Shown here: positions 21,378 through 31,825 of the stretch, piece by piece
How positions within the stretch are numbered: position 1 is the stretch's first letter
Layout: each line of letters opens with the position of its first letter
DNA from: Euglena gracilis
Taxonomy: Eukaryota; Euglenida; Euglenophyceae; Euglenales
Direction: 5' to 3'
Assembly: GCA_039621445.1 (NCBI GenBank)
Contig: CP154955.1
Location: 30,697,471-30,761,470, forward strand
DNA: 64,000 nt
Translations under genes and position numbers: made by a program
The notes under the pieces: generated by a model
Told to the model about the DNA's origin: nothing
The model's input: the letters and a program-made list of their open reading frames with translations, nothing else
Databases searched by the model: none

Positions 21378-22385
21378 ATGCCTTTGAGCACAAAAATCTC
21401 AACAAAATAAGCAACATTGAACTATCACCTGCTGTTTTTGCACCCCAAGGTCACATCACAAAATGAGCAAAGAACACAACTCAGTAACCCCTAGTAAGTG
21501 AGCAGAGCCACACGCCGAGCCAAAGACAAATCAACGGTTCACAAAGACGCGGAAAGAAGCAAAACACACAAAAGCCAAAAACCTGACACAAACACGCCAT
21601 CCTGTGGCAAAAGAGGTACAAACGCCCCCCACCCCGCCCAATATATATTGAAGGTGACCTTTGCTCATCTTCCTCTAACCACTAACCTCCGCACCCTGAA
21701 CAAGTATCACTCAGCACTCTTTTGTACTGTACACCCACAGTATAAGCAACCCGCGACCTGTGGCGGCACAGGGAGTCACAAGGGGGTTCCTCTTGTGGCG
21801 AGGGCCAAAAGAGACGTTTCCCTGGGCCCGGGGCACTGTTTGGGTGAAGCTATGCTACCCACCGTGATGATTTGAAATCCCCAGCAGCAGAGAGCTGCCA
21901 AGGAGGAGACATCTCAAAGCGACGCCTGGGTAAGAAAAAGGTGATCTGTCCACTGGTCAATCAGGCTACGGCGTTGCAGTATGGTTTGGGTGTTTCATAA
22001 CGAGTTTTCTCAATGAAATTTCCCTTCTGTTAGTTTGTTTTAAACACGTTGTTTTGTTTTTTTTTTAAAACACGTTGTTTTGTTTGTTTAAAAAAAAACA
22101 AATGCCCAGTATGCCTCCATCTGAACCACCTCTACCTCTACCTATACCTTTATGTCACCTGTATGTCCACAAAATGCCATAAAAAGGCACAAAAAAAGGG
22201 CCGTAAAACATTCCACATGCCTCAAATTTGGCTGCACCAAAACATGTCCAATTTTTTAAAATTGAACATTTAAAAATTGGGTTAGAAACGAGAAATATTA
22301 TCCAGGTGGGTGGTTTCAAAAATTGTTATCAAATGTATGTGACGAAAATGTCCAATTTCCAAAAATTTATTTGAAATGGCCTTCG
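21378..22385. other. No gene; flank of recombinase element
   Basis: Contains remnants of non-LTR 3' sequence (about 21750-21870) and a hairpin-like AAACACGTTGTTTTG direct repeat at 22042-22090. Nothing else recognisable. Confidence 0.5.
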
Positions 22386-22443
22386 TTTGTAACCGTGTTT
22401 AGAGGCCCGGCGCCTGCCCTGTATTTCGTGGCTATGAACACGG

Positions 22444-22486
22444 AAAACAGGGCATATTTTCTTAACCCGGCAATATGCCCTGTTTT
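22444..22486 (-). repeat. Putative recombinase site, left copy
   Basis: Arms AAAACAGGGCATATT and AATATGCCCTGTTTT (15 bp, exact inverse) flank the 13-bp asymmetric spacer TTCTTAACCCGGC. A half-site CAGGGCATATTGCCG follows at 22511. It has the same orientation as the right copy. Confidence 0.7.
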
Positions 22487-22714
22487 TCGTGGTAAGGTGA
22501 ACACAAAAAACAGGGCATATTGCCGTGTTCAGGGTTTTCTCCCAAAATTTAAGACCTTTCAAACAAAGAACAGAAATATTTTGAATCACTTTGAATTGCT
22601 TCGAAACCGAGGAGAGCACACAGATGATGGAATGGCACACGAGGAGGGACGAAATCGGAGCACGACCAGTGCAACGACGAACAGCGCTGCGCTGTGGATG
22701 ATTAGATGGGGACA

Positions 22715-24736
22715 CTAACGGGGTTTGCACGAGTGACACACCCACGATCCATGTTTGGGCTCGTGGCACAAATTCACGCAACGCCAATGGTAAGACAATG
22801 AACACACGTCACATCGCACATGATTCATATCACGACACGGAGAGCGTGGGGGAACAACCACACCACATCGGGCACAAGTGGGGGCGGCTGACACAAGACG
22901 GCGCTTTTTGGAGGGAGGGGCGGTGGTGGAAGTGGAGACCGCAACAGAGGGAAAGACAGAGGGCAAGTCGGAGAGGTCCTGTGCCACCTCTGCCCCCTCC
23001 TCCGCCGGTGGAGCCTCCCACGCCAGCCGCCGCGCCCATTGCTGCCGGTTGCGCTCGATCGCCTCGTCCTCATCATCCGACTCCAACTTGAAGTGGATGT
23101 CTCGAGACCATGCGCTGCGGGACGGCTGCGTCAATGGCACCCAGTCATCATCGTCATTGAGGACGATGTAGTCCGGTTCTGCCGGTCTGAAGAGGAACAA
23201 AAACGTGAATCCTATGGAAGCGGTTATCATACGGGTCAATGAGTGGCTTGTGATCCAGAGATTCGGATACGATGATGCAGTCGGACTCCGTCACCCTGAA
23301 AACATAATTACTGAGGAAATCTGTTTCTAAAGCAGCCATACAATGCGGTAGTTGCGGTTGTAATGGTTGTTGGTGGCGGGGTGGGTGGTGGGCAGTCACT
23401 GATGAGAAGAATGCTTTATGGCCATGTAGCTGGAGCGAATTACACCTGTTCATAGCCTCCAACTTTGTTGGCTCAGCGGCATGGACCGAATGTTCAGCTT
23501 TGGGGGGAGGCTGCGTTTTCACGGTACCACCTGAGAGGATGGTTGCCGCCTGAATTGGTGTGCTGCGGGACATCCGGTGGTAGACTTGCGCAGTGTTTCG
23601 GTGGACCTTGAAATACTGCGCAACGTCTGCCGCACTGATGTCTGGTGCATTTGCCAGCCGGGTCATCGCCGCGCGCCGCGCAACGTCCTTGAACGTTAGG
23701 CGGCACTTGACGACGCCCGACACCCAGGCGGCAACGCCACGGAACGTCTCCTCCGTCGTGGGCGGGCTGAGCAAGCTCGCAGCCGTAACGCGGCACGACC
23801 GAAAGAGCCAGTTCCCACCCACCCCAGCTGGTGCCAAACCGACCAATGTTCGCTGCCCCTCAAAAGCAGCCACGGGGCAAGTTGCCGGATCGGGCCCTTC
23901 CACAATGACTTGCCGCATCAGGGCCATATCCGATTTGCCCAGTGATTGCTGATGGTTTTTCATGGTGGCAACGGACACAGAAAGCATCTTACGACCATCC
24001 TCCGTTTTGGACTCGACGAACGAATCCACCTGCAACCTCCGTAGCACTTCGCTGCGATACCCGGTGCAGAAACCCATAATGAGAATGTTTCCCCGCTGTG
24101 CCTCAAACGGCCTGCTCCACTGAACCGTGTCAAGGATGCCAGGAAGTTCTGCAGGTTGCAGAATTTCCTCAGGGGGTGCGCAGCCTCACCAATGGCCTTT
24201 TTGGTTGCCTCACGGGTCAGAGCAGCCGCCATCAATTTTTGCAGCCGTGGGAGTTGCGTTTCAGAGGATGGCACAAACGGGGTTTCTGGCTGAGATGCCG
24301 CATGGATGCGGGCAACTGCGTTCAGGTATCCCCTGAACGTCGATGCTTTCAATTGTCGGAATTTGAATTGCTGGCCACACTGTGCCCGGCGTTGGTCCTC
24401 GCATTGTTTGATGACCGCTTGCCCATCAAACAACAGTGCAGGATCAAGCTCCCAAGCTGCCCAAGCACAAAGGAAAGCATCTAGTTCGTCATAGACAGCG
24501 CAAAGCGCATTGCAGACGTCCTCGAATTCAAGGAGGTGTGCCAATGCGGATTGCTCTGTCCCTTCTGAACCGGATGCTTTCTTTTTGGTAGCCTCCGCCA
24601 GAAGGTTACCATGCAAGGGGTCAACAGCAGGGTTCTTTCTTTTTTCCCAACCCTGCTTAATTGTGGCCAAAAAATCAGGAACTTTTGGGGGTTGTGGCAA
24701 CATTCGGTCCATGGTGTTGGCAGCTTTCTTTGCCAT
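22715..24736 (-). CDS. Tyrosine recombinase with C-terminal PHD finger
   Basis: The N-terminal region from ATG at 24736 (MAKKAANTMDRMLPQPP) is helical and includes a SAM-like FRQLKASTFRGYLNAVARIH segment. A 1-base shift at a C run near 24172-24176 leads into the catalytic domain: EEILQPAELPG, then FCTGYRSEVLRRL (Arg of box I), FKDVARRAAMTRLANAPDIS (box II Arg), YFKVHRNTAQVYHRM (His and the catalytic Tyr). The PHD finger follows after another frame change, probably an intron ending TTCAG at about 23200: CARC...HVRCDVCSLSYHWRCV...WVCHSC (Cys4-His-Cys3). The usual box II His is not obvious. The recombinase would cut and join DNA at the flanking sites; the PHD finger may direct it to histone tails (inference). 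Confidence 0.75.
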
Positions 24737-24830
24737 TTTTCAAAAACAGACTGAGGAAGAACGCAATGAGTATAAATAAATGAAGCAAATGGCACAAGAA
24801 CATTTTCATTCACTGGTTCCTTACCACGAA

Positions 24831-24873
24831 AAAACAGGGCATATTTTGTTAACCCGGAAATATGCCCTGTTTT
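24831..24873 (-). repeat. Putative recombinase site, right copy
   Basis: The same 15-bp arms as the left copy around spacer TTGTTAACCCGGA (11 of 13 bases shared), in direct orientation relative to it. Recombination between the two would excise a 2.4-kb circle carrying the whole gene. Confidence 0.7.
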
Positions 24874-25030
24874 TAGTGGTAAGGTGAACACGAAAAACAG
24901 GGCATATTGCCGTGTTCAGGAATTTTCCAGGAAAATCAACAAAAAAGTGCCCGAAACCATGGCGTGAAGCATACCCACGAAATACAGGGCAGGCGCCGGG
25001 CCTCTCTAAACACGGTTACAAAAAAATTGA

Positions 25031-25120
25031 GGGCCATAACCCGTATTCAGGGCGTATAACGGGTCAAGGGCGCCTTCGGCGCCCTTGACCCGTTATACGG
25101 CCTGAATACGGGTTATGCCC
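25031..25120. repeat. 90-bp near-perfect hairpin
   Basis: Arms contain CATAACCCGTATTCAGG, CGTATAACGGGTCAAGGG and CGCC around a TTC loop, with one mismatch/indel near the base. It sits 8 bp outside the right inverted end of the recombinase element; a degenerate relative lies at 5942-5998 in the deletion copy. A transcript would fold into a very stable stem. Confidence 0.85.
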
Positions 25121-25754
25121 ACGATTTTTATATAGATACAAATTTTCTGTCTTTGAGCCACTTTTGTCAGGATTTTGACATGGAGGTGACATGGAGGGAT
25201 AGAGGAAGTAGTGGTGACCTCTACCTCTACCTCTATCTCCACATCTACCTCTATGGGGGGGGACGGGGGGGTCACGGGGCGTCTTACTTCTGTTTCGGAC
25301 ATTCGTCCCTTGGGGGGTATCCCATTTTGAAAGTAGCTTCCTATGCATTTTTTGGAAAGAACTCGGAGAGTTCTATCTGGCCATGTCGAAATGGTACTTG
25401 GTTTGGGAAGGTAGCAAAGAAGATTTTCGGTCACATATCGGATGATGGACCCCCGGTTGTGCAGGGGGGAACCTCCAGGCCCTGGTTGCAACAAGAAAGC
25501 GCCCATTGACGACTTGACGGATGCATCGTCACAAGGGTCTGCATATTGCAGCAAATTGTTTAAGGCTGTGTTTATAGCAACATGGCTTTGGTCAAAGTCT
25601 GTGTTTCTTAACACAGACTTTGACGTGCCGAAGTCCGTGTTTAGAAACACAGACTTTGACCTAGGTCTGTGTTTCTAAACACGGACTCTGACCAAGAAAA
25701 CTGTGTTCACAGTATTTGGACCCTGAAACGTCCCAATGATGCAGAAATAAAGGA

Positions 25755-26190
25755 CTTTGGGGGGGGGGTCAATTTTTGGGCTTTGGCGCCTTTGGCGCCA
25801 AGAGAAAATGGCCACTTTGAGGGTGGGGAACAAATTTGCCAAAACGGCCATTGTTCGGGAGGGGACACTTTGGGGGTCAATTTTTGGGCTTTGGCGCCTT
25901 CGGCACCAAGACCACTTTGAGGGGGGGGGGGACAAATTTGCCAAAACGGCCATTGTGAGGGAGGGGACACTTTGGGGGGGTCAATTTTTGGGCTTAGGCG
26001 CCAAGAGAAAATGACCACTTTGAGGGGGGGAACAAAAATTGCCAAAACGGCAGGGAGGGGACACTTTGGGGGGTCAATTTTTGGGCTTAGGCTCATTCGG
26101 CGCCAAGAGGAAACGACCACTTTGAGGGGGGGGGGACAAATTTGCCAAAAATTTTGACTACTCTGAGGGGGGCACTTTGAGGGGGGGGTG
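25755..26190. repeat. Minisatellite, roughly 100-bp units
   Basis: Four to five units starting GGGGGTCAATTTTTGGGCTT at about 25767, 25870, 25976 and 26069. Each contains GGCGCC...GGCGCCAAG, CCACTTTGAGGG and TTGCCAAAACGGCC. Units vary in length and in the G runs. Confidence 0.8.
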
Positions 26191-26569
26191 GGGGTGTTTT
26201 TTTTCTGTCCCAAGTGGCCTAGAGGGTGGCTCCCCAAAAATATCACCATACAAGGTTAGGTTAGGTGACATCTTTGCTGATCAACTTTTGGGAGCCTACC
26301 AAAGAACTCTTGGATCGTGGGTGCAGCGCCCAGAGCATTATCATCAACGTTGCAAAGTGAAGCACGCAAAATGGGGTATGCAAAAGGAAGGAGACGATGT
26401 AATCTTGTGTCATCTTTCACATATGTTCCCATGTTTAACGGTAATGTTACCACTATTTCGAAAGGATTCTAGTTCGGAAGACCACAGACGGTGGCCAAAA
26501 GCTGCCCGGCGGCCACATATTCTTATTCTGAGGTTTCCGGCCGTCTCAGAGCTGTGCAGCGGATCCTAA
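26177..26569 (+). other. Unrecognised open frame inside the 1.2-kb element
   Basis: From about 26235 the frame reads ISPYKVRLGDIFADQLLGAY, then QRTLGSWVQRPEHYHQRCKV and following, to a stop at 26569. Composition looks protein-like and unlike the flanking minisatellite. No family recognised; possibly a gene fragment captured by the element. Confidence 0.3.
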
Positions 26570-26680
26570 TTCAGCTTCGCTAAATCCCAAAAATCTGTCG
26601 TCATTCTGCCGTCCGTTGTCGAGGTTGAGAAACACAGACTTTGACCAAAGCCATGTTGCTTTATAAACACAGCCTTAAAT

Positions 26681-26764
26681 AACTGCGTCTTAAACGCAGA
26701 CTCTGACCTGAGTCTGCGTTTCGAAACGCAGACTCAGGTCAGAGTCTGCGTTTAAGACGCAGTT
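26681..26764. repeat. Perfect 84-bp palindrome
   Basis: Two 42-bp arms meet at TTTC|GAAA with no mismatch; each arm includes AACTGCGTCTTAAACGCAGA and TGACCTGAGTCTGCG. The core motif GTCTGCGTTT is a one-base variant of the GTCTGTGTTT sites inside the adjacent element. Confidence 0.92.
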
Positions 26765-27975
26765 CTTGATATAAAAGCAATCTCCCGTCGTTCGGCATCC
26801 CATTCTTGTTGTTGGCCCTAAGAAAACCGCAGAAATTCCTGCCTCTCTCAATAGGGAATACACCTGTGGATCAAGGAAAGCTATCAGTTCTGCAGCAGGT
26901 GCAGCGAAATTCTTGACCCATCGGTGGTCACATCTCTTCAAGGCTTCAAGAGCGAAATTGGATAGTTTAAGCTCCTGTTTCAAGGACTCGAACTGTTTAG
27001 GGAAATCTGAAGACGTTTGCAATTGCAATGAAAGACATTTTGAATGCACCTCGCACAAGATTCAACGCTCCCAAGAGTGTGCAACTATCTTTTTGTGAGA
27101 TGTCAGTTGCCAATGCGAGCACGGCACACAGAGGAATTAAAACCCCCAAAGAAATGCATTTATGAGATTTACCAGAAAAAAATAAAAAAGACCATTTTTT
27201 TTGTGCTCAACAAATGTTGATCCATCCCGCCCCCTTCCGGATCCCGCGAATGTTACCCGTTGTGGTTGCAAGGGGTCTCATCACTTTGCAGGCCAACTCC
27301 ATTGCCTCCTAGGAGCTATTTGGCAGGGTGATGACGGCGTTTATGAAGTTTCTGAGTTTCAACGTCTTCGTATGAGAGGCATATAGAGTATTCCACCGGG
27401 TTTCCACGGGGTGAATAAGTTTCATTGGTTGCTGAGGAATGATAGAATGGAAACAGAAACGAGAGGGACTTTGTAGAGATCTTCTTAGGTGGCCAATTAG
27501 GACAGTATTTTTTGCCACTAGTGGTATGGGATTACGCAATGCTGTGCCGGTGCCTTTTTCAGGCATTTGCATTTTGCAACTGTTAAGTTTCACAGGGAAT
27601 CCCTTTTCCTTCTGCTTCTGTGAAGTTGTCCTCTTTGGTGACGACCTTAGGCTTGCCTGCTGTTTCTCAGCTTCATGTTCGTTTGTTGGAAAGTACGTCT
27701 GTGGTGAAGTAGTTCTAGTTGTTGTTTTGATTTGGCTCGCTGATGTGCAGAAATTGTGGAGTTTTCCTATACATTCTGTTGCTTTTGATTGGAATGTTAT
27801 CCACGTGTGAACCATTGTGGCCAGCTTCCTTATTTCCGATGCAACACTGCCATTTGTCCTCTTTTACAACTAGCAATGGATGCATTGCTCGTGATTTGCT
27901 GGCAACGGATGCCTTGTTTGTGAACGCCATCAGATCTGATGGGGGTTGTTGCAGGTGATCAATATATTTTTGCAT
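26765..27975 (-). pseudogene. Degraded hAT-like transposase fragments
   Basis: 27975-27715 reads HPLLVVKEDKWQCCIGNKEA (a possible BED-type finger start). 27815-27309 ends KLIHPVETRWNTLYASHTKT, which fits the conserved (V/D)(K/E/D)TRWNS motif of hAT transposases. 27058-26765 gives a helical stretch (LKRCDHRWVKNFAAPAAELI). Segments are in different frames without clear splice sites, so this is a relic. The family call rests mainly on ETRWN. Confidence 0.35.
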
Positions 27976-28700
27976 CTGTGGGGAAGATGTTGCTTTTTGG
28001 ATGAGGTGTGTCGCATTTCACCTGCTTCCAGTTCTGTTAGGTGCTTTTGAAAGGGAGTTTGGCATAATTGAGCTCCTGTTGAAGCATGAATTACTGTTTT
28101 ATGCCACTGGTGGCATAAAACAGCGAAAAGGATGTTCAAATGTGTCTTTTTTCAGACTCCTCTTTTTTTTGTATTTGGTGGATGCTCTTACAAAATTTAG
28201 ACACCTGAAAACACTGATTTTTTGCGATCAGGTGATCATTTTTGCCACCAGTGTCAACAGGCGCCCTGAACCTCTTGTGGGTGTCTAATTCTATTTTTCT
28301 GCCATTGGTGTCATAAAAAAGGGAGTGTGCTCTGAAATGGCGTGCATCTTTGTGTATGCTTGGATTCGTTTGAATGAACGCAGTAATGTGTGGCTTCTTT
28401 GTTCAGAGTTCATTCATCTTTGCATGTATTTTGCGGGTGTGATTCAGAACAAGAATCCTTTTGCAATGCCCAAGTTGGTTCCTGTTCTTCTTCTGCGTGG
28501 CTTTCCACGCCCTAGTTTTCCATCATGACCGGCAACCCCGCCTCCGGCTGAACGGTGTTTCTCAACACCAGGCTTCCAGATTCTCTGATCTGAGTATGTG
28601 TTTTGCAGTTCATATGGTTGGTCGCTTCTGTTGTGTCTGTTGCTTTTGTTGGGTTGTGTGGATGGTCTGTTCCCCCTGTTCACTGTAAACAGAAACCATA
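27976..28700. other. No gene; hairpins of the ATGCCACTGGTGGCAT type
   Basis: 28099-28126 contains TGTTTTATGCCAC-TG-GTGGCATAAAACA, a perfect hairpin. A weaker relative is at about 28300-28316 (GCCATTGGTGTCATAAAA). Related hairpins occur at 35653 and 35752. The remainder is T-rich and without recognised content. Confidence 0.5.
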
Positions 28701-30248
28701 ATGGTGAAAGCCCTTGTAGCATCCGATGCCCGTGGTGTGATGAACGATGGCCTTGAAATGGTGAGCGGTGACTGCACAGAGGCAGCAAGGTGTGGAGAGA
28801 CATTGGGTAAGATCATTACAGGATGCACCTGGCGGATCGTTGACGACGTGATCCAAACAGCTCTACATCGGCACTCCCCAGCATTTCAGTACCTCACCCT
28901 CGTTACAGCTTTTGGGTGAAATCCCGAGGAGGAGGAAGCGTTGCAGTGGTTGGAATTTGAGCTGCAGAATGCAGCTCCAAGGGTTTCACGTGAACGCCGT
29001 CGAGCATATTCTCCGGACTCATCATGATAAGGGCCAATGCCATTCCATGTGCAAGGTGTCGTTCATGGGCACCACGTGTGGGGGATGTTGTTGATTTGTA
29101 TTTTCCTTTAATTCCCCAGGAGGTTGCTACTGAAGGAAAACGTTGTTAGGGCTCCTTTTGACTTTTTTGAATCGTTTTCGGTCGAGTTGGTTGAGCAAAT
29201 ACTGTCCCTGGCTGCACGCCTCTGCAAAAAATGTAAATTTCCTGCTCTCTTTCACGACCAGCTGCCCAAAATCGTCACTCATTCTTATGTCCGAGACCTG
29301 CATCTCAATGAACAGTCCTCTGAAGGTGGTGCTGACCATGCTGAACATGCTGACCCTTGTGCAAGGGGTGCCATGCATGTCGATCACCCTGGAGGTGATG
29401 ATAGAATGGTTTAACCTCCTCCCACAAGAAAGCAAAACCTGCAGTGGACATGCAAATTGTTCAAAGGGCAGATTTGACGAGGTGAAGGAGACAACAAAGA
29501 CCGAGGCTGTTCAGTGGGCAAGGAAACTGCAATGTGGCTCTCGGCGATGGGGAAGGAAGTGAATCTTGAGAAGCTCGCCTGGGACATGACGTGCTGCTTT
29601 GGTCAGGGCCGTGCCATCGACGACAACCACGTTGAGAGCCTTGTTGCCAGTTTCAAGCTGCGTCCACCCCGGCGGCCGATCGAAGTCACCGTTTGGGAGA
29701 ATGAGGGTGATAAGAAGATGTACATCCTGGCAAAGGAACATTCAGTGAAAGCTGTGCAACAAATCTAGAACGAGTGTGTCCTGCTTGGATTGCCATTGGA
29801 TAGGTGGCAGAAGGTCGTCATTGCGGATGTGCTAAATTACGACACGCTCCTGTCCATCCGGAGGAAGCTGATCGGCGCAGACAACGCTATCGTGGGCCTT
29901 CAAAGGGTGACCACCATGTCGGAGTGCATGACTATTTTCATGAATGACAAAGACAGCGATTTCAGCTCAAGGTTAGTACGAGCAGTGGAGGGCGCTGGGC
30001 TGGTGACAGACATGAACAACCCGTGGAACAGCATTCGACGATGGGAACTTCTGGCGTCAATGATCATTTTCTGGGGTGTTCGAGCCCCGGAGGCACTGAA
30101 GAAGTTCGAGAATGGCTTGAGCATCCACTCGCTGAAGAACCTGGCGATGGTGATTGACCCCGCGTACCTAGAGGATGCGATCACCGCCATGACAGCCAAG
30201 AAGGCCAACATCAGGACCGTGAACAATGCTCTGAGCCGCAGTTTATGA
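28701..30248 (+). pseudogene. Broken gene of unknown family (possible ParB-like segment)
   Basis: Protein-like stretches lie in successive frames. 28701-28916 is MVKALVASDARGVMNDGLEM and following. 29270-29560 is MSETCISMNSPLKVVLTMLN and following. 29514-29766 is LEKLAWDMTCCFGQGRAIDD, then NHVESLVASFKLRPPRRPIE and YILAKEHSVKAVQQI, then a stop. 29790-30248 is LDRWQKVVIADVLNYDTLLS and following, to a stop at 30248. The pattern ID..HVE.L..S...RPP..PIEV.......Y.L...H...A resembles the ParB/sulfiredoxin-fold N-terminal domain, but this is inference from pattern only. One nonsense codon (29766) and at least one frameshift indicate decay. Confidence 0.4.
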
Positions 30249-30638
30249 TGTGGAAGCTGGCATGTATTGTGCCTGGACCTTCCAGTGCATGCATAACAGC
30301 GCAATCCCAGCCTGGTTTGGTCATTGCAATGGTGTTGAACCAACGTTGTTCACAGAATTTATTACCGGGGGTGGCCATATTCCGCGGGGCTTAATGTCAG
30401 AATCCTTTTAATTCGCACACGATTTTTGTCGTGAAAAAGCCTGACGAACACGGCCTGTTTGCGTGATAAAACCCTGACCTCTTTTCACCATATTTTCATA
30501 AAAGTTCCAATTAGGATCAGCCTATGCTAGCGCAGGCGACAACGCCAAGGACTTCCTAATTGGGTGTCAGGCGGGTGTATCTTCCTCTTGGAATTCGTTG
30601 TTTATCTTTATTCTAACTTCAGATACTACTACAAAAAA

Positions 30639-30756
30639 GGGGTGACGGACGCCGGTTCTGTCCTGAACCCGGCGTCCCGGACGCCGGTTCCGTCCGAAGG
30701 ACGGAACCGGCGTCCGGGGACGCCGGGTTCAGGACAGAACCGGCGTCCGTCACCCC
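30639..30756. repeat. 118-bp palindrome made of recombinase-site-like units
   Basis: Arms pair over their whole length with one indel around a GAA centre at about 30697. Each arm contains ACGCCGGTTC-TGTCCT-GAACCCGGCGT. The outermost bases are GGGGTGACGG / CCGTCACCCC. Confidence 0.88.
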
Positions 30757-30815
30757 TTGTTTAAAGCGGCGTTTTAGAGACGCCGGGTTCAGGACAGAAC
30801 CGGCGTCCCCCCCCT

Positions 30816-31825
30816 TTGGGCCAGGTACGACTTAGAAATCCACGTATATGTGTTCCCCTTCAGGCTTTCTTTAGCACAATGCTGGGCGGTTCCCTCGCCG
30901 TTGTAGTCCGTAACGCTCTGCCCGCCAGCCCAACCAGTGCCCAATTTTTGGCAGGGTTGGGGGCCGCCTTGGAGCCTCAAAATGATGATGCGCCCGACAC
31001 CGCCCTCTTTGGGGACACTTTTACCAAAAAACCGAGGGCCAGGGGTGGTCAGGAAAAGACTGCACAGGGTAGTTTGGGCCCTTTGCAGGATTTTCAAAAA
31101 ACTCTGGACCACAAAAATTGTGTCATCGAAAAATTGGATGACTGGTTTGCGGCCTTCGCAAAATTCACTGTGGACGTGGAGTATCTTTTTGATACTCCAC
31201 AAGAAAAAGCGGACGCTTTGTCCCAGCGGCAACAACTTTGTGCCGAAGCCGGGGTTGCAATGCGGTGTTGGGCGCCAACAACGCTGAAAACGAACCTAAA
31301 TGGTGCGGCAGCGTTTTACAAGAAAGCCGGAGGCATCGGAACGGTCGTTCCAGGGGAACCAAGTTTGTTCCCCAAATTCAATGAATTTTGGAGTGATGCC
31401 AACCGCCGGGAACGCCAAGTGGCGGCCCAGCGGGAGGAAATTGCCGTGCTTTCTGAGGCTGAGCTGGAAAAACTGGTGGACAGCACAAATTGGCGGTCGT
31501 TTTTGGAAGCACAGCGGACAAATGTCCTCATCCTGGCTTATCATCTGGGCTCCAGGCCAGAAAGTTTGGCGCAACTTTGTGTTGGAAATTTTCACCCCAC
31601 ACAGACGCCCGATGGCTTGGAACTTTTGGTCAAGTTCGGCTAAAGTAAAGTTCGGCTGTTTGTGGTTTTGCTCTGAAAACTCGTGGGGACAAGCGCCCCG
31701 TCATGTGCGATGTGTGTCACGAGTACCGCCACCTGTCCTGTGCTGGTCTTGTGATGCCCCCCCGGTATGGCTCTTGGTGTTGCTCTCGTTGTGAGGGTGC
31801 ACCCCGTCCTGTTTCCCCGTCGTAA
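30816..31825 (+). pseudogene. Tyrosine recombinase-PHD gene, core deleted
   Basis: 30816-31643 encodes an N-terminal helical domain ending LSEAELEKLVDSTNWRSFLE, then AQRTNVLILAYHLGSRPESL. This aligns with ILQPAELPGILDTVQWSRPF...TGYRSEVLRRL of the gene at 24.7-22.7 kb, including the box I Arg. A stop follows at 31641. At 31687-31824 a PHD-like end appears: RPVMCDVCHEYRHLSCAGLV, then SWCCSRCEG. The catalytic segment with box II and Tyr is missing, so it cannot recombine DNA. Confidence 0.7.

Larger units (their letters stand above)
22386..25120 (-). mobile_element. Tyrosine recombinase-PHD element with inverted ends and internal site repeats
   Basis: A 2.7-kb element. Inverted terminal repeats of about 50 bp (22386-22436 and 24970-25023) share TTTGTAACCGTGTTTAGAG, GGCCCGGCGCCTGCCC and TGTATTTCGTGG. 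Inside each lies a roughly 100-bp direct repeat (22437-22538 and 24821-24922) containing a recombinase-site-like palindrome. A 90-bp hairpin follows the right end. It encodes a tyrosine recombinase followed by a PHD finger, and no reverse transcriptase, so it is closer to Crypton-type DNA elements than to DIRS or Ngaro. Cryptons as I know them lack such inverted ends. A deletion derivative lies at 5942-7115. Confidence 0.8.
25558..26764. mobile_element. 1.2-kb inverted-repeat element with palindromic GTCTGTGTTT sites
   Basis: Inverted ends of about 52 bp (25558-25610 and 26627-26679) share TTTAAGGCTGTGTTTATA, CAACATGGCTTTGG and TCAAAGTCTGTGTTTCT. Inside the left end, palindromes GTCAAAGTCTGTGTT/AACACAGACTTTGAC and GTCCGTGTTTAGAAACAC extend to 25690. 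Outside the right end is a perfect 84-bp palindrome. The order (sites inside, big hairpin just outside one end) copies the recombinase element 400 bp away. Cargo is a minisatellite and an unknown open frame. Confidence 0.72.

Noticed and set aside
22386-25120. Classification as a DIRS or Ngaro retrotransposon
   Set aside because: No reverse transcriptase or RNase H motif is present between the ends, and 2.3 kb leaves no room for one.
25755-26190. Regularly spaced repeats that could suggest a CRISPR array
   Set aside because: Units are about 100 bp and repeated throughout, with no unique spacers, no cas genes, and a eukaryotic context. It is a minisatellite.
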